A DNA stretch of 12,006 nucleotides from SIG714 sp964638675 (GTDB lineage Bacteria; Bacillota; Clostridia; Oscillospirales; CAG-272): NCBI GenBank assembly GCA_964638675.1, contig CAZXAU010000028.1:1-12006 (forward strand), written 5' to 3'. Each line of letters begins with the position of its first letter. Position 1 is the stretch's first letter. The translations under genes were made by a program, and so were the position numbers. The notes beneath the pieces are model-generated. The model did not search any database, was not told the DNA's origin, and saw nothing but the letters and a program-made list of their open reading frames with translations. This document shows, piece by piece, positions 1 to 6,983 of this stretch.

Positions 1-92
1 ACAAGGGCACAGGACTTATGTGCACCGAATCAAGAATGATCGGCGGCGTATGGTATGAGTTCACATCCGACGGTATTTGCACAAGCAAATAA
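1..92 (+). CDS. C-terminal end of an unknown protein (partial)
   Basis: The third frame is open from the left edge and ends with TAA at 90-92, giving about 29 residues that include GGVWYEFTSDGICTSK. The W-Y-x-F-x-x-D-G pattern is reminiscent of the aromatic/glycine repeats of cell-wall-binding modules, but one partial unit is too little to assign a family. The other two forward frames hit stops at 37-39 and 55-57. A strong terminator follows about 60 nt downstream, which fits this being the end of a transcription unit. The function is unknown. Confidence 0.5.
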   Translation, partial: KGTGLMCTESRMIGGVWYEFTSDGICTSK

Positions 93-151
93 TTGAATAT
101 TAAAATAATCTAATATTAAATACACAATAAAATTGAAATTTAATATTATTA

Positions 152-184
152 AAGGGCTTTTCTTCGGAGAAGCCCTTCTTCTTT
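152..184 (+). terminator. Rho-independent terminator with UUCG loop
   Basis: An 11-bp stem (152-162 with 167-177, one T-G wobble) closes a TTCG tetraloop and is followed by a T-rich run. It ends the transcription unit of the partial gene at the left edge and separates it from the metK promoter. Confidence 0.85.
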
Positions 185-250
185 GAAAAGAAATATTTTT
201 TGTCGTAGATTATCAGTAAAGAGATAAAAATAAAAAAATTTCTAAACCTA

Positions 251-279
251 TTGCAATTTTAAAAAAATAGGTGTATAAT
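251..279 (+). promoter_or_regulatory. Sigma-A promoter of the metK leader
   Basis: TTGCAA at 251-256 and TATAAT at 274-279 are separated by exactly 17 bp. The predicted start is about 286, some 18 nt before the SAM-I aptamer begins, which is the expected arrangement for an S-box leader. Confidence 0.85.
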
Positions 280-303
280 ACAAATGAATTCCGATATTAT
301 CGG

Positions 304-393
304 TCTTATCAAGAGTGGCGGAGGGATCGGCCCTGTGAAGCCCGGCAACCTGCATTTGAGAAAGTGTAAGGTGCTAATTCCTGGAAGATGAGA
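304..393 (+). ncRNA. SAM-I riboswitch (S-box) aptamer
   Basis: The sequence carries the S-box hallmarks: AAGAGTGGCGGAGGGA after the 5' P1 strand, the GCCC...GAAGCCCGGCAACC core, and AAGGTGCTAATTCCTG near the 3' end. P1 pairs 304-310 with 387-393 (one T-G wobble). The aptamer binds S-adenosylmethionine, the product of the downstream MetK, so this is direct product feedback. Its position between a consensus promoter and an intrinsic terminator is typical of a transcriptional OFF switch in Firmicutes. Confidence 0.95.
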
Positions 394-426
394 GAATACG
401 ATGTTTTTTTCATGTCCCCGGGAATT
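376..426 (+). promoter_or_regulatory. Antiterminator pairing of the SAM riboswitch
   Basis: AATTCCTGG at 376-384, the 3' part of the aptamer, can pair over 9 positions (one wobble) with CCGGGAATT at 418-426. That segment includes most of the 5' arm of the terminator. The antiterminator therefore excludes both the SAM-bound aptamer fold and the terminator, as needed for SAM-induced termination. The pairing was derived by eye and not folded computationally. Confidence 0.7.
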
Positions 427-441
427 TCCGGGGATTTTTTT
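415..441 (+). terminator. SAM-controlled intrinsic terminator
   Basis: TCCCCGG (415-421) pairs perfectly with CCGGGGA (428-434), followed by seven T residues (435-441). It lies about 145 nt before the metK start and is the expression platform of the riboswitch. Confidence 0.9.
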
Positions 442-450
442 GATGCAGTA

Positions 451-500
451 CAGAACTACAAGGTTCTGAGATCAAAATTTGTTGTATAATCCTTGATCTC
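451..500 (+). other. Two inverted repeats in the metK leader beyond the terminator
   Basis: CAGAAC (451-456) pairs with GTTCTG (463-468), and GAGATCAA (468-475) pairs with TTGATCTC (493-500). A TATAAT at 485-490 lies in the second loop but has no good -35 at 17 bp. The stems may protect the read-through mRNA or simply be leader structure; no known family was recognised. Confidence 0.4.
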
Positions 501-587
501 AAATTATCTGACCTTTTCCGGTAGATACTCTTGAAATATCGGATCAATTTAAGGTAAACTATAACTAAAATACAGGAGAATGAAAAA

Positions 588-1775
588 ATGGCAAGAAAAT
601 TTTTTACATCTGAATCGGTAACAGAAGGACACCCCGATAAAATGTGCGACAAAATATCTGATGCAGTACTTGATGAAATGCTCAGACAGGATCCATATTC
701 AAGAGTTGCATGCGAAGTTACTGCAACTACCGGAATTATAAATATTATGGGAGAGATCACGACCGAGGCATATGTCGATCTGCAGACGCTTGTGCGTGAA
801 ACTGTCAGAGAAATCGGTTATGACAGAGCAAAATACGGCTTTGACTGCGACACATGTGCTATAGTCAGCTCGATTCACAGTCAGTCTCCCGATATAGCAC
901 TCGGCGTTGACAACTGCCTTGAGAGCAAGAACGGCGAGAGCGAAGACGGGCTTAATACGGGAGCAGGAGATCAGGGAATGATGTTCGGATACGCATGCAA
1001 CGAAACACCTGAACTTATGCCGCTTCCCATTTCACTTGCACATAAGCTTGCAAAAAAGCTTACAGCTGTTCGCAAGGACGGCACACTTACTTACCTTCGC
1101 CCGGACGGAAAAACACAGGTTACGGTTGAATATGAGGACGATAAGCCGAAAAGAGTGGATACTGTTGTAATTTCGACACAGCATGACCCTGAGGTTTCAC
1201 TTGATGAGATCAGAAAAGACATAATAAAATATGTAATAAATGAGATCATTCCATCAGAGCTTCTTGATGGGGAAACGAAGATATATGTAAACCCGACAGG
1301 CAGATTTGTAATCGGCGGTCCTCAGGGTGACTCGGGACTCACAGGAAGAAAGATCATTGTCGATACATACGGCGGATATTCACGTCACGGCGGAGGTGCA
1401 TTTTCGGGAAAAGATCCGACAAAGGTCGACCGTTCGGCGGCATATGCGGCAAGGTATGTTGCAAAGAATATTGTTGCCGCAGGGCTTGCCGACAAGTGCG
1501 AGGTTCAGCTTGCATACGCCATAGGTGTGGCAAAACCGGTGTCAGTGCTTATAGAAACTTTCGGAACTGAAAAGACAGACATATCAAAAATCGAAAAGGC
1601 AGTGGGTGAGTGTATTGACCTGCGTCCCGGTGCGATAATCGAGCGTTTTGGACTCCGCAAGCCGATCTACAAACAGCTTGCCGCATACGGTCATATGGGC
1701 AGGGAAGAGTTCGGCGTTTCGTTTGAGAAAACCGATATGGCTGAGCAGCTTATAAAGGCAATAAATAATGCGTGA
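588..1775 (+). CDS. metK: S-adenosylmethionine synthetase (methionine adenosyltransferase)
   Basis: This cytosolic enzyme makes S-adenosylmethionine from methionine and ATP, releasing phosphate and diphosphate. It supplies the methyl donor for the cell. At 395 residues it is full family length. Visible signatures are TEGHPDKMCDKISDA (12-26), the GAGDQG ATP-binding motif (125-130), GGPQGDSGLTGRK (243-255) and the glycine-rich GGGAFSGKDPTKVDRS loop (268-283). The start is supported by AGGAG at 574-578, 9 nt before the ATG. It appears monocistronic: a SAM-I riboswitch precedes it and a hairpin terminator follows within 25 nt of the stop. Nothing in the sequence looks degraded, and the assignment is secure. 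Confidence 0.98.
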   Translation: MARKFFTSESVTEGHPDKMCDKISDAVLDEMLRQDPYSRVACEVTATTGIINIMGEITTEAYVDLQTLVRETVREIGYDRAKYGFDCDTCAIVSSIHSQSPDIALGVDNCLESKNGESEDGLNTGAGDQGMMFGYACNETPELMPLPISLAHKLAKKLTAVRKDGTLTYLRPDGKTQVTVEYEDDKPKRVDTVVISTQHDPEVSLDEIRKDIIKYVINEIIPSELLDGETKIYVNPTGRFVIGGPQGDSGLTGRKIIVDTYGGYSRHGGGAFSGKDPTKVDRSAAYAARYVAKNIVAAGLADKCEVQLAYAIGVAKPVSVLIETFGTEKTDISKIEKAVGECIDLRPGAIIERFGLRKPIYKQLAAYGHMGREEFGVSFEKTDMAEQLIKAINNA

Positions 1776-1798
1776 TTTTATTTATTAAACAAAGAGCA

Positions 1799-1827
1799 GA
1801 GGGATTGATAATCGATCCCTCGTTTTC
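1799..1827 (+). terminator. Terminator after metK
   Basis: GAGGGATTGAT (1799-1809) pairs with ATCGATCCCTC (1811-1821), followed by a short T-rich run (CGTTTTC). The loop would be larger than one base in practice. It sits just after the metK stop codon. Confidence 0.75.
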
Positions 1828-1854
1828 TTATTATGCTTAAGTTTTTTAAAAATA

Positions 1855-1883
1855 TTGATTTTGGATAATAAGTATGCTATACT
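1855..1883 (+). promoter_or_regulatory. Extended -10 promoter of the regulator/kinase operon
   Basis: TTGATT (1855-1860), a 17-bp spacer and TATACT (1878-1883) preceded by TGC, an extended -10 element. The predicted start is at about 1889-1891, which coincides with the first base of the closing stem of the leader RNA described next. No BceR-type operator is seen here, so the regulator genes look constitutively transcribed. Confidence 0.8.
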
Positions 1884-1888
1884 TAATC

Positions 1889-2099
1889 GTAGATGTTTAT
1901 CATACTTGATGGCTACAGTTTAGACGATCACAGTTAAAAGATTATGAAAACTCGTGTGGGGGATGGGGCCCACATGCCTAGCTACAGTTCGGGCTATTAC
2001 AGTTTAATCCTAATTACAGCGAAGCCCCATACCCACTCCCTTTTAATAAAGTCTTTGAGAGGGGAGGGGGAATTTTCTGTAGAAAATTTCCCCGTCTAC
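1889..2099 (+). ncRNA. Large structured leader RNA, family not identified
   Basis: The segment from the predicted transcription start to just before the ribosome binding site of the regulator gene is non-coding and highly structured. GTAGATG (1889-1895) pairs with CGTCTAC (2093-2099), closing the whole RNA. Inside are hairpin A (1953-1960 with 1969-1976), long-range stem B (about 1955-1969 with 2023-2036, one internal loop), stem C (2032-2044 with 2058-2070, with wobbles) and hairpin D (2066-2077 with 2082-2093). A excludes B, B excludes C, and C excludes D, so two folds (A+C or B+D) compete. CTACAGTT-like motifs recur five times, and the loop of D reads CTGTAG, complementary to CTACAG. Hairpin D lacks a T-run, so it is not a classical terminator. 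It may be a riboswitch-like regulator or a processed small RNA. The raiA and 6S families should be tested first, on grounds of size and closing stem only. Confidence 0.6.
1913..2020 (+). repeat. Five degenerate (C/T)TACAGTT direct repeats
   Basis: CTACAGTT at 1913-1920, TCACAGTT at 1928-1935, CTACAGTT at 1982-1989, TTACAGTT at 1997-2004 and TTACAGC at 2014-2020. The first and second pairs each have a 15-nt period. They lie inside the transcribed leader, so they are more likely RNA elements than operators, although a DNA-binding role is not excluded. Confidence 0.6.
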
Positions 2100-2137
2100 A
2101 ACACGTAAACTAAACCTAAAGAAAGGCAGGATATCGA

Positions 2138-2812
2138 ATGTATAAAATATATCTGGTGGAGGACGATCGGGGAATTGCTGAGGCGATAAAAAAGCAGGCA
2201 GAGATTTGGAATTTCGACGTCACGATAGCCGAGGATTTCCGGAATATTACAGATGAATTTGCGGCGCTTGATCCGCATCTTGTGATACTTGATATATCAC
2301 TGCCGTTTTATAACGGGTATTATTGGTGCAGTGAAATACGTAAGCGCTCACAGCTTCCGATAATCTTTATATCGTCTGCATCTGACAGCATGAATATAGT
2401 AATGGCAATGAACATGGGAGCGGATGAGTTTGTGGAAAAACCGTTCGATCAGAGCGTGCTTATTGCAAAGATCCAGGCAATGCTGAGAAGAAGCTACGAC
2501 TATGCACCTGCAAGAGCAATTTTGCCCGAGCATAGAGGAGCGATATTGAATCCGGACGATCAAACGCTTATGTACGGCAGTGAGAAAATTGAGCTTTCAA
2601 AAAACGAATATAGAATACTCTTTAGCCTGATGGAGAATAAGGGAAAAGTCGTAAGCCGTGAAATGCTTATGGAGCGGCTGTGGGAGAGCGATTGCTTTGT
2701 AGATGAAAATACGCTGAATGTCAATGTCAATCGCCTCAGAAAAAAGCTCGACAGCTACGGACTTAGTAATTTCATTACGACCAAATTCAAGGTCGGATAT
2801 ATTATTGAATAG
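2138..2812 (+). CDS. bceR: Response regulator, OmpR/BceR type
   Basis: A 224-residue two-domain transcription regulator. The receiver domain (about 1-118) has the acidic pocket E8-D9-D10, the phosphoacceptor D52 in LVILDISLP, the switch serine at about 79-80, and K101 in the EKPF motif. The C-terminal half (about 125-224) is an OmpR/PhoB winged helix containing SKNEYRILFSLMENKGKVVSRE and the NVNRLRKKL recognition region. It is followed after 12 nt by a histidine kinase of the intramembrane-sensing type and then a Bce-like ABC transporter, the standard neighbourhood for a BceR-type regulator. The perfect TTACA-N4-TGTAA site before the ABC genes is its likely target. The start is set by AAGGCAGG (2123-2130), 7 nt before ATG. 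The exact drug specificity cannot be read from sequence, and the symbol is by family resemblance. Confidence 0.9.
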   Translation: MYKIYLVEDDRGIAEAIKKQAEIWNFDVTIAEDFRNITDEFAALDPHLVILDISLPFYNGYYWCSEIRKRSQLPIIFISSASDSMNIVMAMNMGADEFVEKPFDQSVLIAKIQAMLRRSYDYAPARAILPEHRGAILNPDDQTLMYGSEKIELSKNEYRILFSLMENKGKVVSREMLMERLWESDCFVDENTLNVNVNRLRKKLDSYGLSNFITTKFKVGYIIE

Positions 2813-2824
2813 GAATGAAATGAT

Positions 2825-3814
2825 ATGCTCTTTTTGAAATATATAAAATACAGGAAAAAACTGATCTTTGCATTGCTCGTGTTTTTCCTGACTTTTGCCC
2901 TGACCTTCTATTTTTATGAGCTTCCCCTTGAAGCGGTAATCTATCCAGAATTGCTCTGCCTGCTTTTCGGGGCGATCTTCGCTCTTTTTGACTGTATAAC
3001 AATGAATCGCAGACATAAAAAAATCATGAACTTGTGCCTGATGACATCAGAAATGATAAACGAGCTTCCCGATGCCGGGAGTATTGAAGGCGAGGATCTT
3101 CAAAAACTGATATCTGTATTGCAGGATGAAATCAGAAATATCAAGGGCGAGTCGGATGCCGGATATGCCAATATGGTAGAGTATTATACAATATGGGCGC
3201 ATCAGATCAAAACGCCGCTTGCATCAATGCGGCTGACTCTTCAAAATAAGCTTGACAGCGATTCAATACTGATACTGAAGTCGGATCTTTTCAGAATAGA
3301 GCAGTATGTCGAAATGGTGCTTGCATATTTAAGACTTGAATCGGAATCGAGCGATTATCTTTTCAGGGAGTATTCGCTTGATGCGATCATAAGACCTTCG
3401 GTAAAGAAATTCATATATGAATTCATCGGAAAGAAAATTTCACTCAGATATAAAACAATAGAAAAAACTGTTGTAACCGATGAAAAGTGGCTCACGTTTG
3501 TTATCGAGCAGATCATATCGAATTCGCTGAAATATACAAGAGAGGGAAGTATATCGATCTACCTTCGGGATTACGCATTTCTTTGTATAGAGGATACAGG
3601 AATAGGTATAGCCCCTGAAGATCTTCCGAGAATATTTGAAAACGGATATACAGGGTATAACGGAAGAAGTGATAAAAAGGCGAGCGGAATAGGACTGTAT
3701 CTTTGTAAGCGTATATGCGACCGCCTTGGCATTGGAATCAGTGCAAGCTCGGAAATCGGTAAAGGAACTGTAATAACACTTGATCTCCGGCAGTATAGCG
3801 GTGTCGTTGAATAG
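2825..3814 (+). CDS. bceS: Sensor histidine kinase, BceS-like intramembrane-sensing type
   Basis: A 329-residue membrane kinase. Two transmembrane helices (about 12-30 and 37-58) are joined by only a few residues, so there is no extracellular sensor domain. This is the hallmark of kinases that sense through a partner ABC transporter. The H-box is WAHQIKTPLASMRL with the phosphorylated histidine H126. The ATPase domain has the N-box residue N233 (ISNSLKYT), the G1 box DTGIG (257-261), an F-box-like RIFENGYTG and the G2 box SGIGLYLCK (287-295). The kinase would autophosphorylate and pass phosphate to D52 of the adjacent regulator. It lies 12 nt after the regulator stop, with an AGGA Shine-Dalgarno overlapping that stop, so the two genes are co-transcribed and probably translationally coupled. 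Confidence 0.92.
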   Translation: MLFLKYIKYRKKLIFALLVFFLTFALTFYFYELPLEAVIYPELLCLLFGAIFALFDCITMNRRHKKIMNLCLMTSEMINELPDAGSIEGEDLQKLISVLQDEIRNIKGESDAGYANMVEYYTIWAHQIKTPLASMRLTLQNKLDSDSILILKSDLFRIEQYVEMVLAYLRLESESSDYLFREYSLDAIIRPSVKKFIYEFIGKKISLRYKTIEKTVVTDEKWLTFVIEQIISNSLKYTREGSISIYLRDYAFLCIEDTGIGIAPEDLPRIFENGYTGYNGRSDKKASGIGLYLCKRICDRLGIGISASSEIGKGTVITLDLRQYSGVVE

Positions 3815-3826
3815 AATAATTCAAAG

Positions 3827-3862
3827 CTTACAAAAATGTAAGATTTTCGGCGTAAATGTAAG
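3827..3862 (+). promoter_or_regulatory. BceR-type operator plus downstream half-site
   Basis: CTTACA-AAAA-TGTAAG (3827-3842) is a perfect inverted repeat matching the TNACA-N4-TGTAA consensus established for BceR-type regulators. A second TGTAAG half-site at 3857-3862 is in the same orientation, 20 bp from the first right half, placing both on one helix face. They sit immediately upstream of a promoter with a poor -35, the expected position for an activator site. Confidence 0.85.
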
Positions 3863-3871
3863 CCTTTTCGA

Positions 3872-3900
3872 TAGCGTTATTTTTCCGATCCTGCTATAAT
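3872..3900 (+). promoter_or_regulatory. Activator-dependent promoter of the ABC transporter genes
   Basis: TATAAT at 3895-3900 is preceded by TGC, an extended -10. The -35 position at 17 bp spacing (3872-3877) reads TAGCGT, which is far from consensus, so activation by the regulator bound just upstream is likely. The predicted transcription start at about 3907 lies downstream of an in-frame ATG at 3903, ruling that codon out as the translation start. Confidence 0.75.
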
Positions 3901-3932
3901 TCATGCAGAAAATCGAAGAAGGGAAGAGTGCT

Positions 3933-4700
3933 ATGAGTATTCTTGAAGTTAAAGGTCTTAAAAAAATATATTCGACACGCTTTGGCGGTAATAAGGTCGA
4001 AGCATTGAAAAATGTGAATTTTACAGTAGAAAAGGGCGAGTTCGTCGCTATAATGGGTGAATCGGGTTCGGGTAAAACCACACTGCTCAATATCCTTGCA
4101 GCAATTGACAAGCCGACATCCGGAAAAATAATTCTTGACGGAAATGATCTGTCAAAGCTTAAGGATTCGCAGATGGCAGATTTCCGCCGTGACAATCTCG
4201 GTTTCGTCTTTCAGGATTTCAATCTGCTTGATACGTTTACGCTTGAAGATAATATATACCTTCCGCTTGTGCTTGCAGAAAAGAAATATAAAGATATGCC
4301 GGAAAGACTCCTGCCGATTTCCGAGCAGCTCGGGATAAGAGATCTGCTGAAAAAATATCCCTATGAGGTGTCGGGAGGACAAAAGCAAAGAGCGGCGGTA
4401 GCAAGGGCGATAATTGCAGATCCTAAGATCATTCTTGCAGATGAGCCGACAGGAGCGCTCGATTCAAAAGCAACAGATGAACTGCTTTCAATGTTTGCAA
4501 AGCTCAACGGATCGGGTCAGACAATTCTGATGGTCACACACTCAGTCAAGGCGGCAAGCGTTGCCGGAAGAGTTCTCTTTATCAAGGACGGTGAGGTATA
4601 TCATCAGATATACAGGGGAAACGACAGCAATACCCAGATGTATCAGAAGATCTCTGATACACTTACAATGCTTGCCACTGCCGGAGGTGAGCGGAAATGA
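3933..4700 (+). CDS. bceA: ABC transporter ATP-binding protein, BceA-like
   Basis: A 255-residue cytoplasmic ATPase of the MacB/LolD/BceA class that powers the permease encoded next. Residues from this start: Walker A GESGSGKTT (42-50), Q-loop Q94, ABC signature VSGGQ (146-150), Walker B ILADE (167-171), D-loop around 175-178 and switch histidine H203. The reading frame is open back to an ATG at 3903, but that codon precedes the predicted transcription start. The ATG at 3933 has GAAGGGAAGAG at a good distance and gives the usual MSILEVKGLKK beginning. In Bce modules the ATPase and permease shield lipid-II-cycle intermediates from peptide antibiotics such as bacitracin and also signal to the kinase. 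The last codons overlap the permease start. Confidence 0.92.
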   Translation: MSILEVKGLKKIYSTRFGGNKVEALKNVNFTVEKGEFVAIMGESGSGKTTLLNILAAIDKPTSGKIILDGNDLSKLKDSQMADFRRDNLGFVFQDFNLLDTFTLEDNIYLPLVLAEKKYKDMPERLLPISEQLGIRDLLKKYPYEVSGGQKQRAAVARAIIADPKIILADEPTGALDSKATDELLSMFAKLNGSGQTILMVTHSVKAASVAGRVLFIKDGEVYHQIYRGNDSNTQMYQKISDTLTMLATAGGERK

Positions 4701-6733
4701 AAATCTCTTTTCATTCAAAACTCGCCTTTGACGGAATGCGGAAAAACAAACGAATGTATCTGCCGTATATACTCACATGCGTCGGCATGGTAATGATGCT
4801 GTATATCGTGAATTTTCTCAAATCACGCTCATATATATTTGCCGTCGGGAGCGGAAGGACAATAGAACAGTTTATGGATATAGGTTCGACCGTGCTTGTC
4901 GTCTTCTCCGCTGTTTTCCTCTTTTACACCAATTCGTTTCTCATAAGGCGACGTAAAAAGGAATTCGGACTGTATAATATCCTCGGAATGGGCAAGAAAA
5001 ATATCGGAATGATACTTTTCTTTGAAACTCTGTTTACAGCCGTAATTTCGCTGATCATAGGTCATATCGGCGGCGTTGCTTTTTCAAAACTTGCCGAGAT
5101 CGCATTTGTCAATATACTTAAGGGTCAGCCGAATTATGATCTCACGGTGTCGATTGACAGTATTATCGGAACATCGCTTCCGTTTGCAGTGATCTTTTTA
5201 TTGCTCTTTTTAAACTCACTGCGTCAGGTATGGTTTTCAAGTGCAATTTCGCTTCTTCGGAGTGAAAACAAGGGGGAAAAACCGCCGAGAGCAAATTATG
5301 TTATGGGAATCGTCGGTATAGTGCTCTTAGCCGCAGCCTATTATATCGCCGTAACGATTCAAGATCCGATGACAGCAATATTCGCATTCATTATCGCCGT
5401 AATAATGGTTATTATCGCAACATATCTGATAATGATATGGGGTTCGGTAATGATATGCAGGCTGTTGCAGAAGAAAAAGAACTATTATTATAAACCGAAT
5501 CACTTCGTGTCGGTTTCATCAATGGTCTACCGTATGAAGCGTAACGGTGCGGGGCTGGCGTCGATCTGTATTCTTGCAACGATGGTGCTTGTAATGCTTT
5601 CGTCAACTACATCTCTTGTTATAGGTGCGGAAGGCGTATTGAACGACAGATACCCAAGACAGTTCAGTCTGCGTGTTGTGATGAGAGATAATTCTGAGAT
5701 AAGTGATGAGAGAAGGGAATCGATCAAGCAATTTTGCAATGAATACCTGAAAAAATACAATAGCGAAAGACAGAATCCGATCGAGTACCGCAGAGTCAGT
5801 ATTGCCGGAAAACTAAACGGAGGCGATGTGATCTTTAACAGTCAGGATATATACGACTATGATATGGGGACATATTCGGATGTGGTACAGATATATCTTG
5901 TTCCGATCGAGGATTACAATTCGGTAATGAACAGAAATGTGACGCTCAATGATGATGAAGTGCTGGTGTATGCCCACAGAATAGATTTTGACGGAGACAG
6001 CTTCGGATTTCAGGGCGTAAACAACTATTCTGTCAAGGAGCATCTTGACGAGTTCTTTCCGTTACCTGATATGATAAGCGATATCGTGCCGTCGCTTGTC
6101 GTAGTCGTACCCGATACAGCTTCGGCGAGTCGCGGACTTGTAGATCACGAAGGATACGATATGACAAGCAGAAGCTGGCGGTATATGTTCGATACTTCAC
6201 TTGACAAAAATGACCAGATCGAGCTTGAGCATGATATGAACAGAAATATCTGGGATCAGCTGCGGAGTGAGGACGACAACTATATCATATGGATAGACGG
6301 ACTTGAAACAGACAGAGAGTCGTTCTTTACGCTGTACGGCGGAATATTTTATCTCGGTATTCTTTTGAGCATTGTTTTTGTCTTTGCCGCAGTGTTGATA
6401 ATTTACTATAAACAGATCTCCGAAGGATATGAAGATGTGTCAAGGTTCGACATTATGCAAAAGGTCGGAATGACGAAAAAAACAATACGTAAAAGCATAA
6501 ATTCACAGTTGCTTATAGTTTTCTTTATGCCGCTTGTTTTTGCGGGAATGCATCTTTTATTTGCTTTTCCGATAATCGAAAAACTTCTTCTGATATTTGA
6601 ACTGAATAATCACAATCTATTTGTATCTACAACCGTAATAAGCTTCCTTATATTTGCCCTTTTCTACTGTGCTATATATGTCATAACCTCCAATGCATAT
6701 TATAGAATAGTCAGCAGGCCGAGCAGGGATTGA
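4697..6733 (+). CDS. bceB: ABC transporter permease, BceB-like, 10 TM with large extracellular domain
   Basis: A 678-residue inner-membrane protein with FtsX/MacB-type permease segments. Hydrophobic helices are at about 22-41, 64-83, 104-126, 159-174, 201-220, 226-251, 285-310, 547-570, 603-624 and 643-664. A polar stretch of about 235 residues lies between helices 7 and 8. This 7+3 layout with one large extracellular loop is specific to BceB-type peptide-antibiotic detoxification permeases, where the loop reads the target or drug. The conserved cytoplasmic motif appears twice, as KEFGLYNILGMGKKNI (88-103) and near SRFDIMQKVGMTKKTI. The start overlaps the ATPase stop (ATGA), with GGAGGTGA at 4683-4690, so the pair is translationally coupled. 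Which antibiotic it handles cannot be inferred. Confidence 0.92.
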   Translation: MKISFHSKLAFDGMRKNKRMYLPYILTCVGMVMMLYIVNFLKSRSYIFAVGSGRTIEQFMDIGSTVLVVFSAVFLFYTNSFLIRRRKKEFGLYNILGMGKKNIGMILFFETLFTAVISLIIGHIGGVAFSKLAEIAFVNILKGQPNYDLTVSIDSIIGTSLPFAVIFLLLFLNSLRQVWFSSAISLLRSENKGEKPPRANYVMGIVGIVLLAAAYYIAVTIQDPMTAIFAFIIAVIMVIIATYLIMIWGSVMICRLLQKKKNYYYKPNHFVSVSSMVYRMKRNGAGLASICILATMVLVMLSSTTSLVIGAEGVLNDRYPRQFSLRVVMRDNSEISDERRESIKQFCNEYLKKYNSERQNPIEYRRVSIAGKLNGGDVIFNSQDIYDYDMGTYSDVVQIYLVPIEDYNSVMNRNVTLNDDEVLVYAHRIDFDGDSFGFQGVNNYSVKEHLDEFFPLPDMISDIVPSLVVVVPDTASASRGLVDHEGYDMTSRSWRYMFDTSLDKNDQIELEHDMNRNIWDQLRSEDDNYIIWIDGLETDRESFFTLYGGIFYLGILLSIVFVFAAVLIIYYKQISEGYEDVSRFDIMQKVGMTKKTIRKSINSQLLIVFFMPLVFAGMHLLFAFPIIEKLLLIFELNNHNLFVSTTVISFLIFALFYCAIYVITSNAYYRIVSRPSRD

Positions 6734-6764
6734 GCAAATACAGCTGTAACAAAGATGTGTAAAT

Positions 6765-6815
6765 CATGCAAAGGGGCATGAGAGAGGGACGGTTTTACTG
6801 CTGTCCCTCTTGTGA
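6765..6815 (+). terminator. Probable terminator after the transporter genes
   Basis: A small hairpin CATGC/GCATG (6765-6769, 6776-6780) is followed by AGAGGGAC (6783-6790) pairing with GTCCCTCT (6803-6810). The T-run after it is weak, so efficiency is uncertain, but it sits where the operon should end. Confidence 0.55.
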
Positions 6816-6933
6816 TATGCAGCATATAGAGCGTAAAGGCAAATGGCGGATGAATCAAGCTACTTCTTGTTTGTGCAGATGAAGAGTGAATGCTTTTTCT
6901 TGCAATAATATTTTATTTTTTTTCAAAAAAGTA
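6816..6933. other. Non-coding gap before the tRNA promoter
   Basis: No supported gene is seen here. The only short forward frame, starting at 6817, has 21 codons and no ribosome binding site. The right part is T-rich and runs into the tRNA promoter. Confidence 0.6.
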
Positions 6934-6962
6934 TTGACAATTAAATCAAACTATGATATATT
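6934..6962 (+). promoter_or_regulatory. Strong promoter of the tRNA genes
   Basis: A perfect TTGACA (6934-6939), a 17-bp spacer and TATATT (6957-6962) preceded by TGA (extended -10). The predicted start is about 15 nt before tRNA-Arg, which suits a stable-RNA unit. Confidence 0.9.
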
Positions 6963-6983
6963 ATTGAAGTACGAAATGTCAAT

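Noticed and set aside
485..490. TATAAT as a second metK promoter
   Set aside because: No acceptable -35 at 16-18 bp, and it sits in the loop of an inverted repeat; chance is likely in AT-rich leader DNA.
410..760. Reverse frame across the SAM riboswitch terminator and metK start
   Set aside because: It overlaps a secure riboswitch terminator and the metK coding start; the composition reflects the antisense strand.
2597..3016. Reverse frame of 139 codons across the regulator/kinase junction
   Set aside because: It lies antisense to two well-recognised genes and has no support of its own.
3903..3932. ATG at 3903 as start of the ABC ATPase
   Set aside because: It lies 3 bases after the -10 element, before the predicted transcription start; 3933 has a proper ribosome binding site and the family-typical N-terminus.
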